From: Strigamia acuminata
Lineage: Eukaryota > Arthropoda > Chilopoda > Geophilomorpha > Linotaeniidae
DNA length: 64,000 nt
Direction: 5' to 3'
NCBI GenBank assembly: GCA_949358305.1
Contig: OX442317.1
Coordinates: 7,196,186-7,260,185 of the forward strand
Numbering within the stretch: position 1 is the first letter of the stretch; every line of letters begins with the position of its first letter. Below the pieces are notes generated by a model. That model saw nothing but the letters and a program-made list of their open reading frames with translations, did not search any database and was not told where the DNA came from. Below, piece after piece: positions 33,408 to 45,278 of this stretch. Both the position numbers and the translations under genes were made by a program.

Positions 33408-36326
33408 GTTGGATTACTTTTTCAGCCAAAATAGAATGTCTTGTCAACTATACGCACGTGGAAAACAAACGCAATATTAGGCGTCGATTTAACGAAACTG
33501 CGCCACGATTGAAAAACCTATTACACTTAAAGCGCATTTTAGACGCGTGTTTTATTAACGTAAAGTCTCGAGCAAGTGCGTACAGTAGTGAATGAATGAT
33601 GAACTTTAAACTCGCTGGCACGGTATGGTATGCTGTCACTTTAAGATATAAAAATTTTGGCAGAGTTTTACGCAAATTTGTTTGCTCTTAAATTTCTAAT
33701 GTTTCATACAAATTTTATTTTTATGATAAAAAGTTCTTCCTAAAATAATATGAGCATTTTCAACAATACTTATTGTGTTATCACATCTTACCTTTAAAAG
33801 TCTTTTGAAACATGAAGACTGCAAATGTAAACACTCTTTCTTAAAGCACTTCAAAAAAAAGCGATGCCACTTACATTAAATTATTATTATAACTTAAAAA
33901 GAAGCGAAAAAAAAGATAAAACGCATTATTAACAGTCCCAATTAATTCTACAACTTTAAAAATTAAAATTGACTGATATTTTTAATCAATACTTTCCATA
34001 CGGAGACCAAAAAAAACAAAAAACATAAATTCGTGGTTAATCCAGTATTCGGAGGTTTTAATTGCACATGAGACAATAATCTCTTTGTATTTCTGCTGGA
34101 AGATGAATCATTTTATAAATAAATAAAGAAATCGAGCGCTTGGAATGAAAACAAATAAACAAAACACTCGGGGTCGGAAGCAATGATGTAACTGATGAAT
34201 AACAACAATATGTGACGTTGGAGCTCGATAAAAATGGTAGAATAAATTTATACGATAACAGGAAGATTATATCAAGCTTTTCATCTGAGCTAAGAGACAG
34301 GCAAGGATTTTCGCTCCATTGGATGCACGGTTAGGGTGACAGGGGTGGAAAGTTACTCTGTCTCCCGATGGCCCTCTGTAAACGAGGTCATTCCATGTAA
34401 TGAGGCGTCAGTGCTCTTCTCTGCGCTGCATCTTGGCGCGATACTTGTCGTCCTGATTGTCATCATGGGGTCGCATTAAAAGATGCATTTTCTTCTCTTC
34501 GTTTTAACTTTTTGGATTAAAACACACGACTTGAGTGTGTGTGTTTTTTTTTTAATTTTTTTTTTTAATTTAAATTTTTTACGACTGCTTGTTGTGCGAT
34601 TGGATAAAACTAAACGCTGGTTGTAAGTTTAATTTCCAGCATAATTGATGTGCTGAAGACGCGGTGGGAAATTAAAACGTGGCCTCTTCCCGCCCATATC
34701 CCAAACCATCATGTGCGTTTATTAACATTAGGTTGTTCCGTTAGATTCTTCACGCGATTATTGTGTGTTGTAAGAGTGCCTGCAGTGTTATGATTAAGTC
34801 AATTTTGAAAATGGTTCCTGTTCGGTGTTCGATAATTAATGTCGGTTATTGATTTTCAACTCGCATTTTCTATTTTTAAAATATGTTTTAATAGTTGAAT
34901 GATTTCTGGCTCCATATGTTCTCGAATTGCTCGGTGAAGCGCAGGAATTTGCCAGTTGGAGTTATTTGTGGGGGCTATGGGTTTGTTTTGTTATATATTG
35001 AAATGCGATTGGATATATTTGTCAAATTAATGCGGATCGGGATGGTTTGAAATATTTTAAAATTAAATTTGCCTAGCAACAGTATTCTTAAATAATTTCA
35101 ATTTAAATCACCGCTGTGTGCTTTTATGTGTTAGTTTATTGGGTATTTAATAGATATTTGGTTTGGTATAAATTAAAATGACTAAGTTTGGAAAATTTAT
35201 CTAGTTCTGCTAAATTTTGGCGTTTTTGCATAGTTTAGAAACTTTAAATTTGTCGACTTTATTGGTAACGAATTTATTGGATGAGATTTGAGATCATTTG
35301 ATTTAATCGATCAATCCACAACATTTTAAAATTTCTATTGTGCTCTTTATTTCTTTCTGGATTAGTATTAAACTCTGGAGGTCAGCAAGTCAAACAACGA
35401 CTGCTGTCAATCTAATAAAATTATGTCAGAGTGTAACTAAATTTTGTGCGACCAGCTGCTCAATGCAGCGGAAATATTTATTTAAGTGTTAGAAGTATTT
35501 TGAGTTTAATTTTTATTGTCGTTTCAATTATCGACGCATGTGGAATTTTATACCCCTCAAAGCTAGGTGGGGAATTTTCCTTCTATGATAAGTAAACAGA
35601 CAGGCGGTGCGCAAATTAATTACTTTCCCACAGCTAAATAAAAAGAACTTCAGTTTAGTAAACAGTAACATGACGCGATGAAACTGTTGAAGTAATGACA
35701 TTGTCACTGTCGTTTACCATGTTTACATGTACTCAGTTATCTAGAAAGTTGAAAATCATTGTCTATTTTTGGCTGTCCAAATTTACGGTTGAAAAAGAAG
35801 GAATTGGCTTGGATTTCACTGTGGAAACTGGTGGTTTCCAAAGTATATTAATTTAGTTTTGTGTTTTGACCACCGTGGTGCAAGTGAAAAACTCACTTGT
35901 GACCCGAGTGAATGTATTCTAAGAAATTGGGGATTAATCTTAATCCCTTGCCTTTATATACTTGAACAATAGAATAAAAATTCACTGTTTTTTCAAATGT
36001 AATACTGTCTACACACGTTTCTTTGAGTCTACAACAATCTTCTATCCGAATCCGACTCCATCCGTCGTTTTAATAAGTTTTGAGAATATTTCATTTATAC
36101 AAGTTGCTTGTGCAACGTCTCATTCACGAAGTTGAACCCAGATTCTCTGTTTGCCCGACTGAAGTTAGACCATGAGTTTTCTCTAGATATACAAAATGAA
36201 TGTAAACTTAGTATTACAAACACAAGGTTGATGCGATTGCGAAGTTTAAGTGGCTAGTTTCTTTGTGAAACATGTCTGTTGTCGGTTTGGTTGCTTAAGA
36301 GCGTTTCGGTTCGTGATTCTGCTGGA
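33408..36326. other. Non-coding stretch, nothing recognised
   Basis: Nearly 3 kb without open frames of note. Small hairpins occur at 35872-35882 (CCACCGTGGTG) and 35885-35903 (CAAGTGAAAAACTCACTTG). No repeat copies of the families defined here were found. Confidence 0.45.
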
Positions 36327-36402
36327 GTCCCGGGTAGGTTAATTGGTAGAGCACCCGTTCGGAGACTCCTAGCTTAAGGCTGCATGCAGTTCGAGCTGAT
36401 TC
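36327..36402 (+). repeat. tRNA-like SINE head or tRNA pseudogene (36.3 kb)
   Basis: TAGGTTAATTGGTAGAGCA (36335-36353) is a good Pol III A-box and D-arm, very close to the tRNA form TAGCTCAATTGGTAGAGCA. GCAGTTCGAGCTG (36386-36398) is a degraded B-box. No acceptor stem closes around them. It lies upstream of a degenerate tandem repeat (36481-36625), which could be the body or tail of a SINE. Confidence 0.5.
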
Positions 36403-36480
36403 GTTTTTCCCAACCAGAAATTTGGATGCGGGAAGTTGACCACAAATTTTCCCCAAATACAAACCGAAGAATCTAAAATT

Positions 36481-36625
36481 ATTACTTTAATGTCATTGTT
36501 GATGTCATCATTAATCCCTCTGTTGACGTCATTGTTAATTTTAATGCTGATATCATTTTTAATATCATTTTTGATGTTATAGTTTATTTTATTGTTGATA
36601 TTATTATTTTTAATATTATTGTTGC
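36481..36625. repeat. Degenerate ATGTCATTGTTG tandem repeat
   Basis: A run of diverged ~15-18-base units (ATGTCATTGTTGATGTC, ATATCATTTTTAATATC, ATTGTTGATATTATTAT) grading into a T/A-rich end. The units drift progressively from left to right. Confidence 0.7.
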
Positions 36626-38020
36626 GGTATTTAATACGTTTTTTGCTTGTAGTGGATAGAGCTGTTTTAGAGGCGAATTATTTTTGTTTGCACATTGTGC
36701 GTTTAAGAACTGTTGACGGAGACGAAGTTCTCCTGATGGCAAAATTCCCAAGAAGGTGATGAAGGTCTAACGCCCCTTTTGCCGCCGTACTTAACCTTAG
36801 CTGCAGAAAATATGAGATGCTAAAATAATTACAATAAATCGTGAAGTTAGAATGAGTGGGGTTGTGTTAAATCGGGGTTAATTTTACGGGATAAAAACAA
36901 ACAAGCGGTGAAACAGATTACATATTTTTCCCCTCTTTTTTTATATTTATTTCTTTTTTAAAATTGAATTACTTAGGTGCGAATTTTTGTCATGTTTCTG
37001 GATATAGGTTATATTAAATTCATTCGTATTTAATCTTTTTTATTTAACTATAATAAGTTGAGTTATTCGTCATTTTTAATAATTTTCTCTTATGCATCTT
37101 TTATTGCTTTCCTTTAGCAAACAGTTTGTGCGTAGACGCATGAAAGGCTTAATATTTCACAAGAATTTGAACAATAACACTTTAAATGGAAGAATTTTAA
37201 TAAAAAAATTTCTGGAGGATTTTCAAGATTGACGCAGAACATAGCGAGCTATTTCAAAATGAAATTTTTTTCCCCTTTTCTTTTATTTTTTTTATGAACT
37301 AGTGTGGGAAAAATATATTTGTGGGCTTGAACCCACAAGGGCAAAAACAGAAATTTTTTATTGTTCTCATCATCATCATCAATATATGAAAAACAAAAAA
37401 ACAAAAAATGATTTCACTTTCCGGATGCTCCACGCCATCACTCATTTATTTAGCACACGAGTTGAAGGACAGTCATGACTAGTCGTGTTTACATATAAAA
37501 TTTACTGATACCGTCCAAACCGAATACATTTTATCTTCAATTGATAAATCTCCAAATTTAAAAAACCAAAAAAAAAAAACATTTAATTCATTTAATTTAA
37601 TTGACATTATTTTCCACTTTGGAAAACTCGTTAATAACTCCAATTCACTTGATCATCAACTCTGAACAATGACAACAACAACGTTCAGAAAAAAAGCCAA
37701 ATATTTACATTTGACAAATTGGTCAGTAACGGATGAAAAGCTGTCACGTGCACCCCGCACCCCTCCCCGTGCTTCACTCCCACCACCGTCCCTCTTAAAA
37801 AAAAGGACCAAGTGAGAAATCGACCATTTTCGTCTTATGCGACCCCAGTGCATTCGCAGCTCCCTACGGCACATGTTGCCTCGCGTACTAAACTTAGGCC
37901 CAACCCAATATGATATAGGAAAATTATCAAGACACAACGCAGAAAAAGAAGCACTAATTTAATACTAGACGGGTGTTGTCGATGAATTAATAATGGTATT
38001 AATAAATGATAATAAAGTAA
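36626..38020. other. Non-coding stretch, nothing recognised
   Basis: Includes a hairpin, TTGTGGGCTTGAACCCACAA (37318-37337), and a CAT microsatellite near 37370. The minus-strand frame at 37656-37937 has no domain. Confidence 0.4.
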
Positions 38021-38300
38021 TGTTCTAACCTGAGTGCAGTAGGAGGAATAAACTGAGCATTCTGAGTGTGAACATGCCTAAACAGCGTATCCAGCATGCT
38101 GGCGAATCACGCATATAGAGGCAGATGTTTTTTACATGGGAATTCCACGAGGTTGCTAGTTGCAGTTGAGTAGAAGAGGAGCTCGAGCTACAGTGAGCGT
38201 GTGCGTGCCCCAACAGCTTGTTCTATCGACTCTGATTGGATTGCGAGCACGCTGACTTACCTACTTAAGGGGAGTGTCAGTGGACCACGCATGCGCTATA
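38021..38300 (-). promoter_or_regulatory. Promoter or first-exon-like patch on the minus strand
   Basis: A CpG-bearing, less AT-rich patch. Read on the minus strand it has an NRF1-like palindrome CGCATGCGC (38288-38296), a donor-like GTAG|GTAAGTCAG (38254-38264), a CCAAT box (ATTGG on plus, 38235-38239), and a 62-codon open segment (38025-38213) over which a donor-like CAG|GTTAGA occurs at about 38030. This mixture suggests a transcription start region, but no conserved protein begins here. Confidence 0.2.
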
Positions 38301-40131
38301 TGACAAAAAGGGTTTGCTTTTGCCTGCGTGCGTCAAGGTGAAGCCGTCTTTTACCAAGTTCCGAGGGTGGGATAGAGCAGTTGTTTGGTGTTTTGATTCG
38401 GAGGAAATAGGATTTTTTTTAAAAAAACAATTTTCTATTTAAAAAATGCAATTTTATGGTTTTTCGGATAATTTTTTTTTTTTTTTTTAAATTTTTTTTA
38501 AATTAATAATAAACAAAATTGACTTTTTTTTCGATTTTTGTTTGAATGGGTATGTAAATAAAATGGCATTGTTTTTGTTTGACAAAGGAATTGGGATATT
38601 TGAGCACGACGATGGGAATTTTGATAATTGATTTTTTCGTGTTATCGATATTTCAGGTTTTATTTTATTTTATTTTATTTTATTTTTTCGGGGAAGAAAA
38701 ATCTACAAGCAATTGAGATAAAAATCTTAATATTTAGGTCAGCTGATGTTTTTAGCGGAAATCACATAATTTGATTTGAGCGGATGAATTATGGGTAATG
38801 TGACATGACAAGGTTGGGCTGGGATTAATTATTACCGGTAATGCAATTTAATAGTGCAGTTTATTTGTTGCTTTTAGATGCAATCCTGAACTCTGCTTCA
38901 GTTTAAAGAATTAAAATCTGTAAAATAAATTTTACATATTTTCTAAACAATATTTATTTATTCATGCTTTGATTTACTGCACGTAAATTATATATATGCT
39001 CAAATAAATGTTGTTTTAGCGAAGGATTTTTCTTTTTACGTCAAAAAGAGGGAGAAAAACTAAAAAAAGAAAATTGAAAAAAATGGGAAAAGGAAGTAAA
39101 AGAAATGGTATTTCAAGAATTTATGCAGATTTCACAGGAATAAGTAATAAAGTTAAATTCAAGCTCAATTGACTTTTTAACTTTCTCTTTAGGCTTAATT
39201 AAACTTGAATGAAAGGGTTAATAAATTTTAATAATGTGATAATATAACTTACCCTGTATTTCAATGCACGCTTTAAAAGCTCAGAAAGGTAAAGTTTTAC
39301 AATTCTATTATTTATTATCATCTCAATTGTTATGAATATACAATCTGTCTCTGCTTGGTATTTATTTGTATTCATATTGAGCGACGTGGTGAATTTATTT
39401 CATATATTTGAGCTGAAAACTCTGATTATTATTAAATTAAGTCACTAAAATGAAAATACATTTAATTCAGCATGTATGAGTAAAATGGCGTCACTTAAAT
39501 TTGAGCTTCATTTAATTTCTGAAGAATAGCTTGTTTTTAAATTTTAAATGTTGTTAAAGTAATTGTAGTTTCAGACAAATGACAAATGGCTCTTAATTTT
39601 TTCTCTCTCTTTCTCTTTCTTTAATTTTTTTTTCTCTTTTTTTCATTTACTTTTTTAATGAGTATTTTTTTTTTTACTTAGTAGTGTTTTTTTTTTTAAA
39701 TTTTTTTTTATACATGCAATTAATCGACATCATTTGATTCCAAAAAAACGTGTATTAAGATATTAGTAATTTTGTTTGGGAAGATTGATTGGATTTTTTT
39801 TGTCTACCGTTATCTCCGAAGAGTTTTTTTTTTTTTATTTGATTTTAACATATCATTCTCAAGCACATAATTTTAAAATTTAAATTTTTTGCGGAAATTT
39901 ATGACGGTTTTAATTCCCTGAAAATTATATCCAGATGGTGAGAAGGGTCCTTGAATTTTTTTTGAAACGTCTGTTTTAAAATTCCAGTCTGTTTTTGTAA
40001 ATATATGTATTTTTGCAATATGTTGAACGTTGGGGTTGCTTTTCTGAACCAACAGTCGCAGCACAAACCAATACTTTGCGGTTTAATCTTATTAAAATTG
40101 GTAAATGGCATTGATCCACTCTGATTCCAAG
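38301..40131. other. Non-coding stretch with poly-T and TTTTA low complexity
   Basis: Homopolymer runs at about 38473-38490 and 39600-39720, and a TTTTA pentamer array at 38659-38690. No genes seen. Confidence 0.5.
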
Positions 40132-40205
40132 GGCCCGTTAGCTCAGTTGGTTAGAGCGCCGTGCTAATAACGCGGAGGTCGTGGGTTCGATCCCCCCACG
40201 GGCCA
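40132..40205 (+). tRNA. tRNA-Ile (anticodon AAU)
   Basis: A 74-base cloverleaf that reads isoleucine codon AUU. The acceptor stem GGCCCGT pairs perfectly with ACGGGCC, followed by discriminator A. The D-arm is GCTC...GAGC with AGTTGGTTA in the loop. The anticodon stem is CCGTG/CGCGG (one T-G pair) with loop CTAATAA, anticodon AAT. The variable loop is AGGTC. The T-arm is GTGGG-TTCGATC-CCCCC, with one T:C mismatch at the second pair. The internal A-box (TAGCTCAGTTGG) and B-box (GGTTCGATCCC) are consensus. There is no intron and no encoded CCA. A run of eight T (40212-40219) just downstream is a good Pol III terminator. Sequence and layout match animal nuclear tRNA-Ile(AAU) closely. Confidence 0.97.
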
Positions 40206-40211
40206 CGATAA

Positions 40212-40219
40212 TTTTTTTT
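40212..40219 (+). terminator. Pol III poly-T terminator of the tRNA-Ile gene
   Basis: Eight consecutive T six bases past the mature tRNA 3' end, the usual RNA polymerase III stop signal. Confidence 0.85.
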
Positions 40220-40348
40220 ATTTTTATGTTATTTGTTAAAACTAAATAAATGAAATCTGAAACACACGCAAATTAGATAAAACTTGATTTTAATTTTTCT
40301 TAATTTGGTAATTTATTATTATTTCTCGTTTGGATTTATTTTTATTAG

Positions 40349-40420
40349 GAACGAGTGCTGACGTCGGCGGAACCGGAAATAGATTGCATTCGGCCATTAA
40401 TCAAGCGTCGCGGTGAATGA
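40349..40420 (+). CDS. Candidate terminal exon, unknown protein
   Basis: An acceptor-like TTTATTTTTATTAG|G precedes a CpG-rich segment open in one frame for 23 codons (ERVLTSAEPEIDCIRPLIKR then RGE) to a TGA at 40418-40420. A donor-like GTAAGT follows at 40443, and an earlier, weaker one (GCG|GTGAAT) lies at 40413. The base composition stands out from its surroundings, but it is only 140 bases past the tRNA and could be part of a transposon or regulatory patch. Confidence 0.15.
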   Translation, partial: ERVLTSAEPEIDCIRPLIKRRGE

Positions 40421-40669
40421 AAGCACAAAGGATAATTGAATAGTAAGTACAAACGCCTAATGCTTTCTTATTTATACATCAAGCCGTTTTATTACGTAAT
40501 TACGAAAAAATACAATGGGCCGTTAAATCAAGATTGTGCCTCGTGATGTTAAATTTTGTGTAAACGTATTACGCGCCGAAACCGCGACTTGAACCACTCA
40601 AATTTTAAACTGCAGTCTTCATAAAATGAAGTCCAACTATCGACCATAAGAAAGAAATTTTTTAAAGGC

Positions 40670-40923
40670 TCTTTCTTTTTTTGTTCGAAGAAAATGCAAA
40701 TAAGGAGCTAGAAGTCGGTGTTTGCCAGCAGATAAAGGGCTGGCGAATTGCTGGCACGTATTATGGCCCAGCGCCGAAGCTTAACGTTTCGGGGGCTGCA
40801 ATATTCAGCCAGTCAAATCAAGGTTTTCTCTATTACATAGTTCAGGCGCGAGGGAAGCAAAGGGGAGAAAGAGACGGAAGAAATGCGTTGCACACAGGCC
40901 GCAGCAGCTTTCTATTCGGGTAG
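40670..40923 (+). other. Less AT-rich open segment, coding status unclear
   Basis: A + strand frame (40681-40923, 80 codons) overlaps a patch with higher G+C and includes GWRIAGTYYGPAPKLN. A pyrimidine tract ending TTGTTCGAAG could be an acceptor, and GT|GTAAGTTT lies after its stop. No domain is recognised. The opposite strand is also open for part of the way. Confidence 0.15.
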
Positions 40924-42869
40924 TTCGTGTAAGTTTGTGTCAGTTTTATATGTGCAGAGCAAGTGAATTGCACCTTATTTGCTTCTTTGGGCGGTCTCGA
41001 GACTAAAATTGCTACAGAAATACAACAGAACAATTGAATCTTCTTTTACTTCTTTTTTTCTTTTATGTTACTTTATAATTGAGTCAGCTTGTCGCGCAAT
41101 ATAAATACGACGAAACAAACTAACGACTTTTTCTTGATTTGAATTAAATTAATTTTTATTTAATTTTTGTTTCGTTTGGGAAAAAAATAAAGAATTGATT
41201 GGCCCTTGTTGTGCAGTGTTTAGTGGCGATAGAAACATAAATGATTTGTTGATAAAGCGAACTAAAACACAATTATTATGTCGGTAGATAAAAACAACAA
41301 AATCAATGAAGTTAACCTTAAATGACCTTATTACGTGTTTGTGTGACAGTTGTCCTATCTGATTAAATTATTTACGTGTCACGACTTGGAATTTTTTTTT
41401 AAAGGTCAAGTTGCTGCGATTTAATCGCAACACCAATTAAAACAGACATTAAAAACAACCATTTACCTTAAAAAAATTATCATTTCTAAATAAATAATAA
41501 CCATAAATTTTTTTGTTGCTGCTAAACACTGAATAAATTTTAATTGGTGTCGAGATTAAGTTACAATAAACGTGATTATCAAGCCTCGCAGCGAGAAGAA
41601 GCATCGACATTAATTACTTCAAGTGGTGACACAAGTGGAACAACTTGAAATCAGTCGATATTCGACTAATATTTCACACGAATTCGTGCAGTAAGTCATT
41701 AAGTATAACTTGTATTTAATTTTTTTGGTTTGCTTTACCACTTAAATCTGCATGTACAAGTTTGAAATCGAATTGGGCAGACCAAGTCCTAGTATAAAAC
41801 ACTGAGCACATGCTTAAAATTGGAAGAGAAATGGTAGAGAAACATGAATCTAGAGTTACAAATCCGTTGGCGTTTTTTCCAATAAAAGGGGCTGGAAAAT
41901 GGATCCATTTGAAGTGGATTTAGCTGCATAATGGGTAAAAATGCTCTTAGTATTTGTTCCCTATGGCAGACAGTATCATATTTAATAGCATCATTTTAAA
42001 TTCTCAAATGGATGCGAATCTCCATCCTATGGTCAATATATCGGAAATGTTTCAGAAGACGTACGAGGGTTTGATGTTGCATTATATAAATGACCACTGA
42101 ATTCTAGATATCAGTTTCAGTCGTCGGGGTTATTGTTAAAGATGAAAAGGTGGATTTTACAATAGTTTGGCGAGTGAATTTGTTTAAATGTTTTTAAACG
42201 ATTGAATATTTCACTGAAGTTGCGCGTTTTGGGTTGTTTTTTTGTGTTTGCATTGTGGTGAGAAGAAAACAATGAGTGGCAATTGAGGAGCGGAGATAAA
42301 GGTATTGAATTCTGGAGCATTTGAATTAATGATGGAATGGAAAGGAAAGATGTTAAATTTATTATAGTTCGAGGCAGATTGATTTTAAATTCGGGGTTTG
42401 GCTTTTGTTTGTGGTTGCAAACATCGTGCAATAACTGAATAAAAATGATTTATTTAAGTGAAAGCAAAAAAAAAAATTAAAAAAGAAAAAGAATGATTTA
42501 AAAGAATTTTGATATTTTTTTTTGTTTGCTTTAAAAAAAAGTTGGAAACATTAATAGTTGAAGTTATTTGAGTTATTTATGGAGCATTAATTTCTGAAGC
42601 ATCTGGGTTGTCTGGTTTTGGGATGTTTAGGAAGTGGAACCAAGCTCGTAATGTCAATTTAGAGAGTTTAAAGGATTTTCAAAGAGTAGCGAAAGAAGAA
42701 ATACTTTACAAAACTGACAAATGGAGATGGATCCTTTGTTTAACTTTATTTTTATATGTTGAGAAAATTATCAAATTATTATAGCCTCTAATTTAAATGA
42801 TTTCCTAATTTTTAATTCTAGTTTGAATTTATTCTATTGTAAAAATTGACCATTGCATTGGTTTTTGTG
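40924..42869. other. Non-coding stretch, nothing recognised
   Basis: AT-rich. The minus-strand frame at 42117-42431 (104 codons) is Asn/Ser/Pro-rich, typical of translated low-complexity sequence. Confidence 0.45.
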
Positions 42870-43096
42870 AGATTGCAGTTTGTAATACATTTATGCATAA
42901 TATATTTTGTAAAATATATTATGAAATGCCTTTCCAATTCTATTATTTGTCAAATATGAATGCATTTTCAAAATGCATTTTTCAATTGTATTATGGACTG
43001 CATTATTTAATCTACACATGATACGCAAAACGCTATACATTTTGGAATAAGTGAAAAGCAATATATTGTAAAATATATTTTTGTACCATACGGGTC
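42870..43096. repeat. D-family repeat, copy D6 (left end unclear)
   Basis: The right terminus AAAATATATTTTTGTACCAT then ACGGGTC matches the family. The interior has the sub-terminal GTGAAAAGCAATATATTG and the palindromes AATATATTTTGTAAAATATATT-like and TGCATTTTCAAAATGCA. The 107-codon minus-strand frame (42891-43214) is repeat-derived. Confidence 0.6.
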
Positions 43097-45180
43097 CTGC
43101 AACTTGATTTTCAGATAGAAAACCCCAAAAAAGAGAGAATTTTGACCCAAATATTAAAGCAAAATCAATACGGATATTTAAGCAGTTCAGGAAAGCTAAG
43201 GGGCAGCTCAACAAATTACAGAGTTTGATAATTGATTAGAGCATTAAAAACTCCCAGTGCTAGAATAGTGTTTAACAATTAACCTTAATTTCAAAATGCA
43301 TGAATAAGGGGAAAAAATAATCAGCTTTTGTCAAATTTAAATTATTTCTTGACGCTTGGATTCCTCAGACCATTAAGAGCGTGAAACACAACTCAAACTG
43401 TCTCATAGACGTGTAAAAAAAAATTTTGTGTTTCGGACAATGGCCAATAATTTTTCTTGCTCAAGATGTAGAGCGTTAAGGATGTGGCAGTACAGTAATT
43501 TTATTTAGCTTGGAGGTGATCAATTTTTCAAGACTAGCGTGGAAAAACGCCCACATGGTGTGCTTTTAAGTGAACTAGGCGGAGAAAAATAGAAGTGCCT
43601 AGTGTGAATGTTTTTAGATACACAAATCCACCTTTTCCATAGTCTAGCGTGACAATATGGATTTTAATCTAGGAGGAAACGAGAGAACTCAAGTTTCGCT
43701 AGTTGAAGGTATATCAAAATATTTACTTTAGATCTCCGGGTGACATGGAGCAGTGCAAAGTCGAATAATATTGACAATCAATTTCTCAGTTGGTGCACGA
43801 TGAGATGAAAAGGGGAGAATAACCGAATGACGCGTGTGTACGTCCATCTATCTATCTACCCCCGGATAAATCTACTGGATGGCTTGCCTTCTTTCTTCTT
43901 CTTCTTCTTTTTTTATATTTTTTACTTTTCTTTATATATTTTTCCGTGCTTACTGTATTGAATTTCTTTTTAGGCTTGTAGGAAATGACTGAACTTATCT
44001 GCTTGTCATATCAATTGGAAAGTACAGAAGAGTGTTGAGATTTGATCGGAAGTTTTAAAGCAAGGTAATCCTATTTGATCAAATATTATCTGGTATCGTG
44101 ATGTCTTCTAGTGGTACTGAGATGGAATCAGAAATAGCATATGAGTACCATACGCTTAGTATTGTGAAGGGACGTCAACTATGATAGAAATGAATTCGGC
44201 CAAATTTCTGATCGATTTTTTTTTCCTCCAGTGGTTGTTTATTTACTTTGGGTAGTCTATATGGAACATTTTTTTTATTACAAATGCTTAAGATACTTCC
44301 GCATCTAAAACCTTGGCAAATTATCCATGTAGTGTGCAGTCGATGGTTGTTTGTGTATGAGTTGTAAACAGTTTTTTCTGTATCACATTTTATGGTTGGT
44401 TGGGTCATGTGACTATTTTCAGAATCTTTGGATAGCACAAATGTAAAAATCCTGCGTTTGACGGCATCAAAAATGATTGATTTTATGATTGATACAAAAT
44501 TACAACATCGTACAGGAAACCTGTTAGCGGAATATCAGTTTTCCAAAATAGAGATGAATAAATGACCAAAGAATCTTCAAAAGAAAAATGTGTTTGGATT
44601 AAGACGTTAAAACCACGAAAAACTAGCAACCAGATGAATATTGAGTACACAATCTTCTAACAGAAGAGTAGGCCTAATTGTGCATCCACATGCTAAATTT
44701 GACCTATTTTTACCTGTTTTTAGTTCTGTAGACCCCAAAGTTGTTACAATTAACTTGTCTTTACACCCATAAGCATGTTTTATTTTAAGCAGCAGCAAAT
44801 TCAGTAAAAAATCATAAATATATACAGTTTTAATTTCAAATCGTTATATATTCGTTCGACCTACGATATTTCAAATTACCTCAAGAGTATCGTATATCTT
44901 CCTCCTACAAACATCTATAAAAAGTAGAACTACGTGGGGTGGGGATAATGAGTTGTGCTTTTAATGTCATCTTTTGATGGGAATTGCTTTCTATTGTGGC
45001 ATATTCCTGGAGTTGTTTTCTGTCGTGGTGTTGTTTATTCTGGTTATTACTTCCGTCACATGAATGGTGTTGACTATTGTGTTTCTCGAGCTGATGTACA
45101 TGGATGTGTATGGAGTAGGCAAAAGAACGACCATGTTGGTTAAAGGATAAACATGACTTAGTTTTTAATTAGGAACAAAA
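43097..45180. other. Non-coding stretch, nothing recognised
   Basis: Includes a TTC-rich stretch at 43888-43910. A splice-like segment after TTTCTTTTTAG at about 43974 has early stops in all frames. Frames at 44175-44438, 44607-44798 and 44955-45143 are without support. Confidence 0.4.
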
Positions 45181-45278
45181 ATAGGTGGCGCTGCACGAAG
45201 TAGCGTCACAAAATAACGAGTGGTCAAGCTGACCAATGGAGTCGAACACTCCATTGACTACGTCCTTTTGGACGTAGT
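45181..45278 (-). repeat. Double-hairpin repeat family F, copy F3, with an adjacent second hairpin
   Basis: On the minus strand this reads: hairpin CAATGGAGT-GTTCG-ACTCCATTG (45234-45256), spacer, TTTGTGACGCT, CAGCGCCACCTAT. Directly next to the first hairpin is a second perfect one, ACTACGTCC-TTTT-GGACGTAGT (45257-45278). The order and the GTGACGC/GCGCCAC core match F1 and F2. The hairpin stem bases differ between copies while pairing is kept in F1 and F3. Confidence 0.65.

Noticed and set aside
37318-37337. TTGTGGGCTTGAACCCACAA hairpin resembling a T-arm
   Set aside because: Isolated stem-loop without D-arm, anticodon arm or acceptor stem. Not a tRNA.
43974-44066. Segment after TTTCTTTTTAG with a GTAATC donor
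   Set aside because: Stop codons occur early in all three frames, so it is not an internal coding exon.
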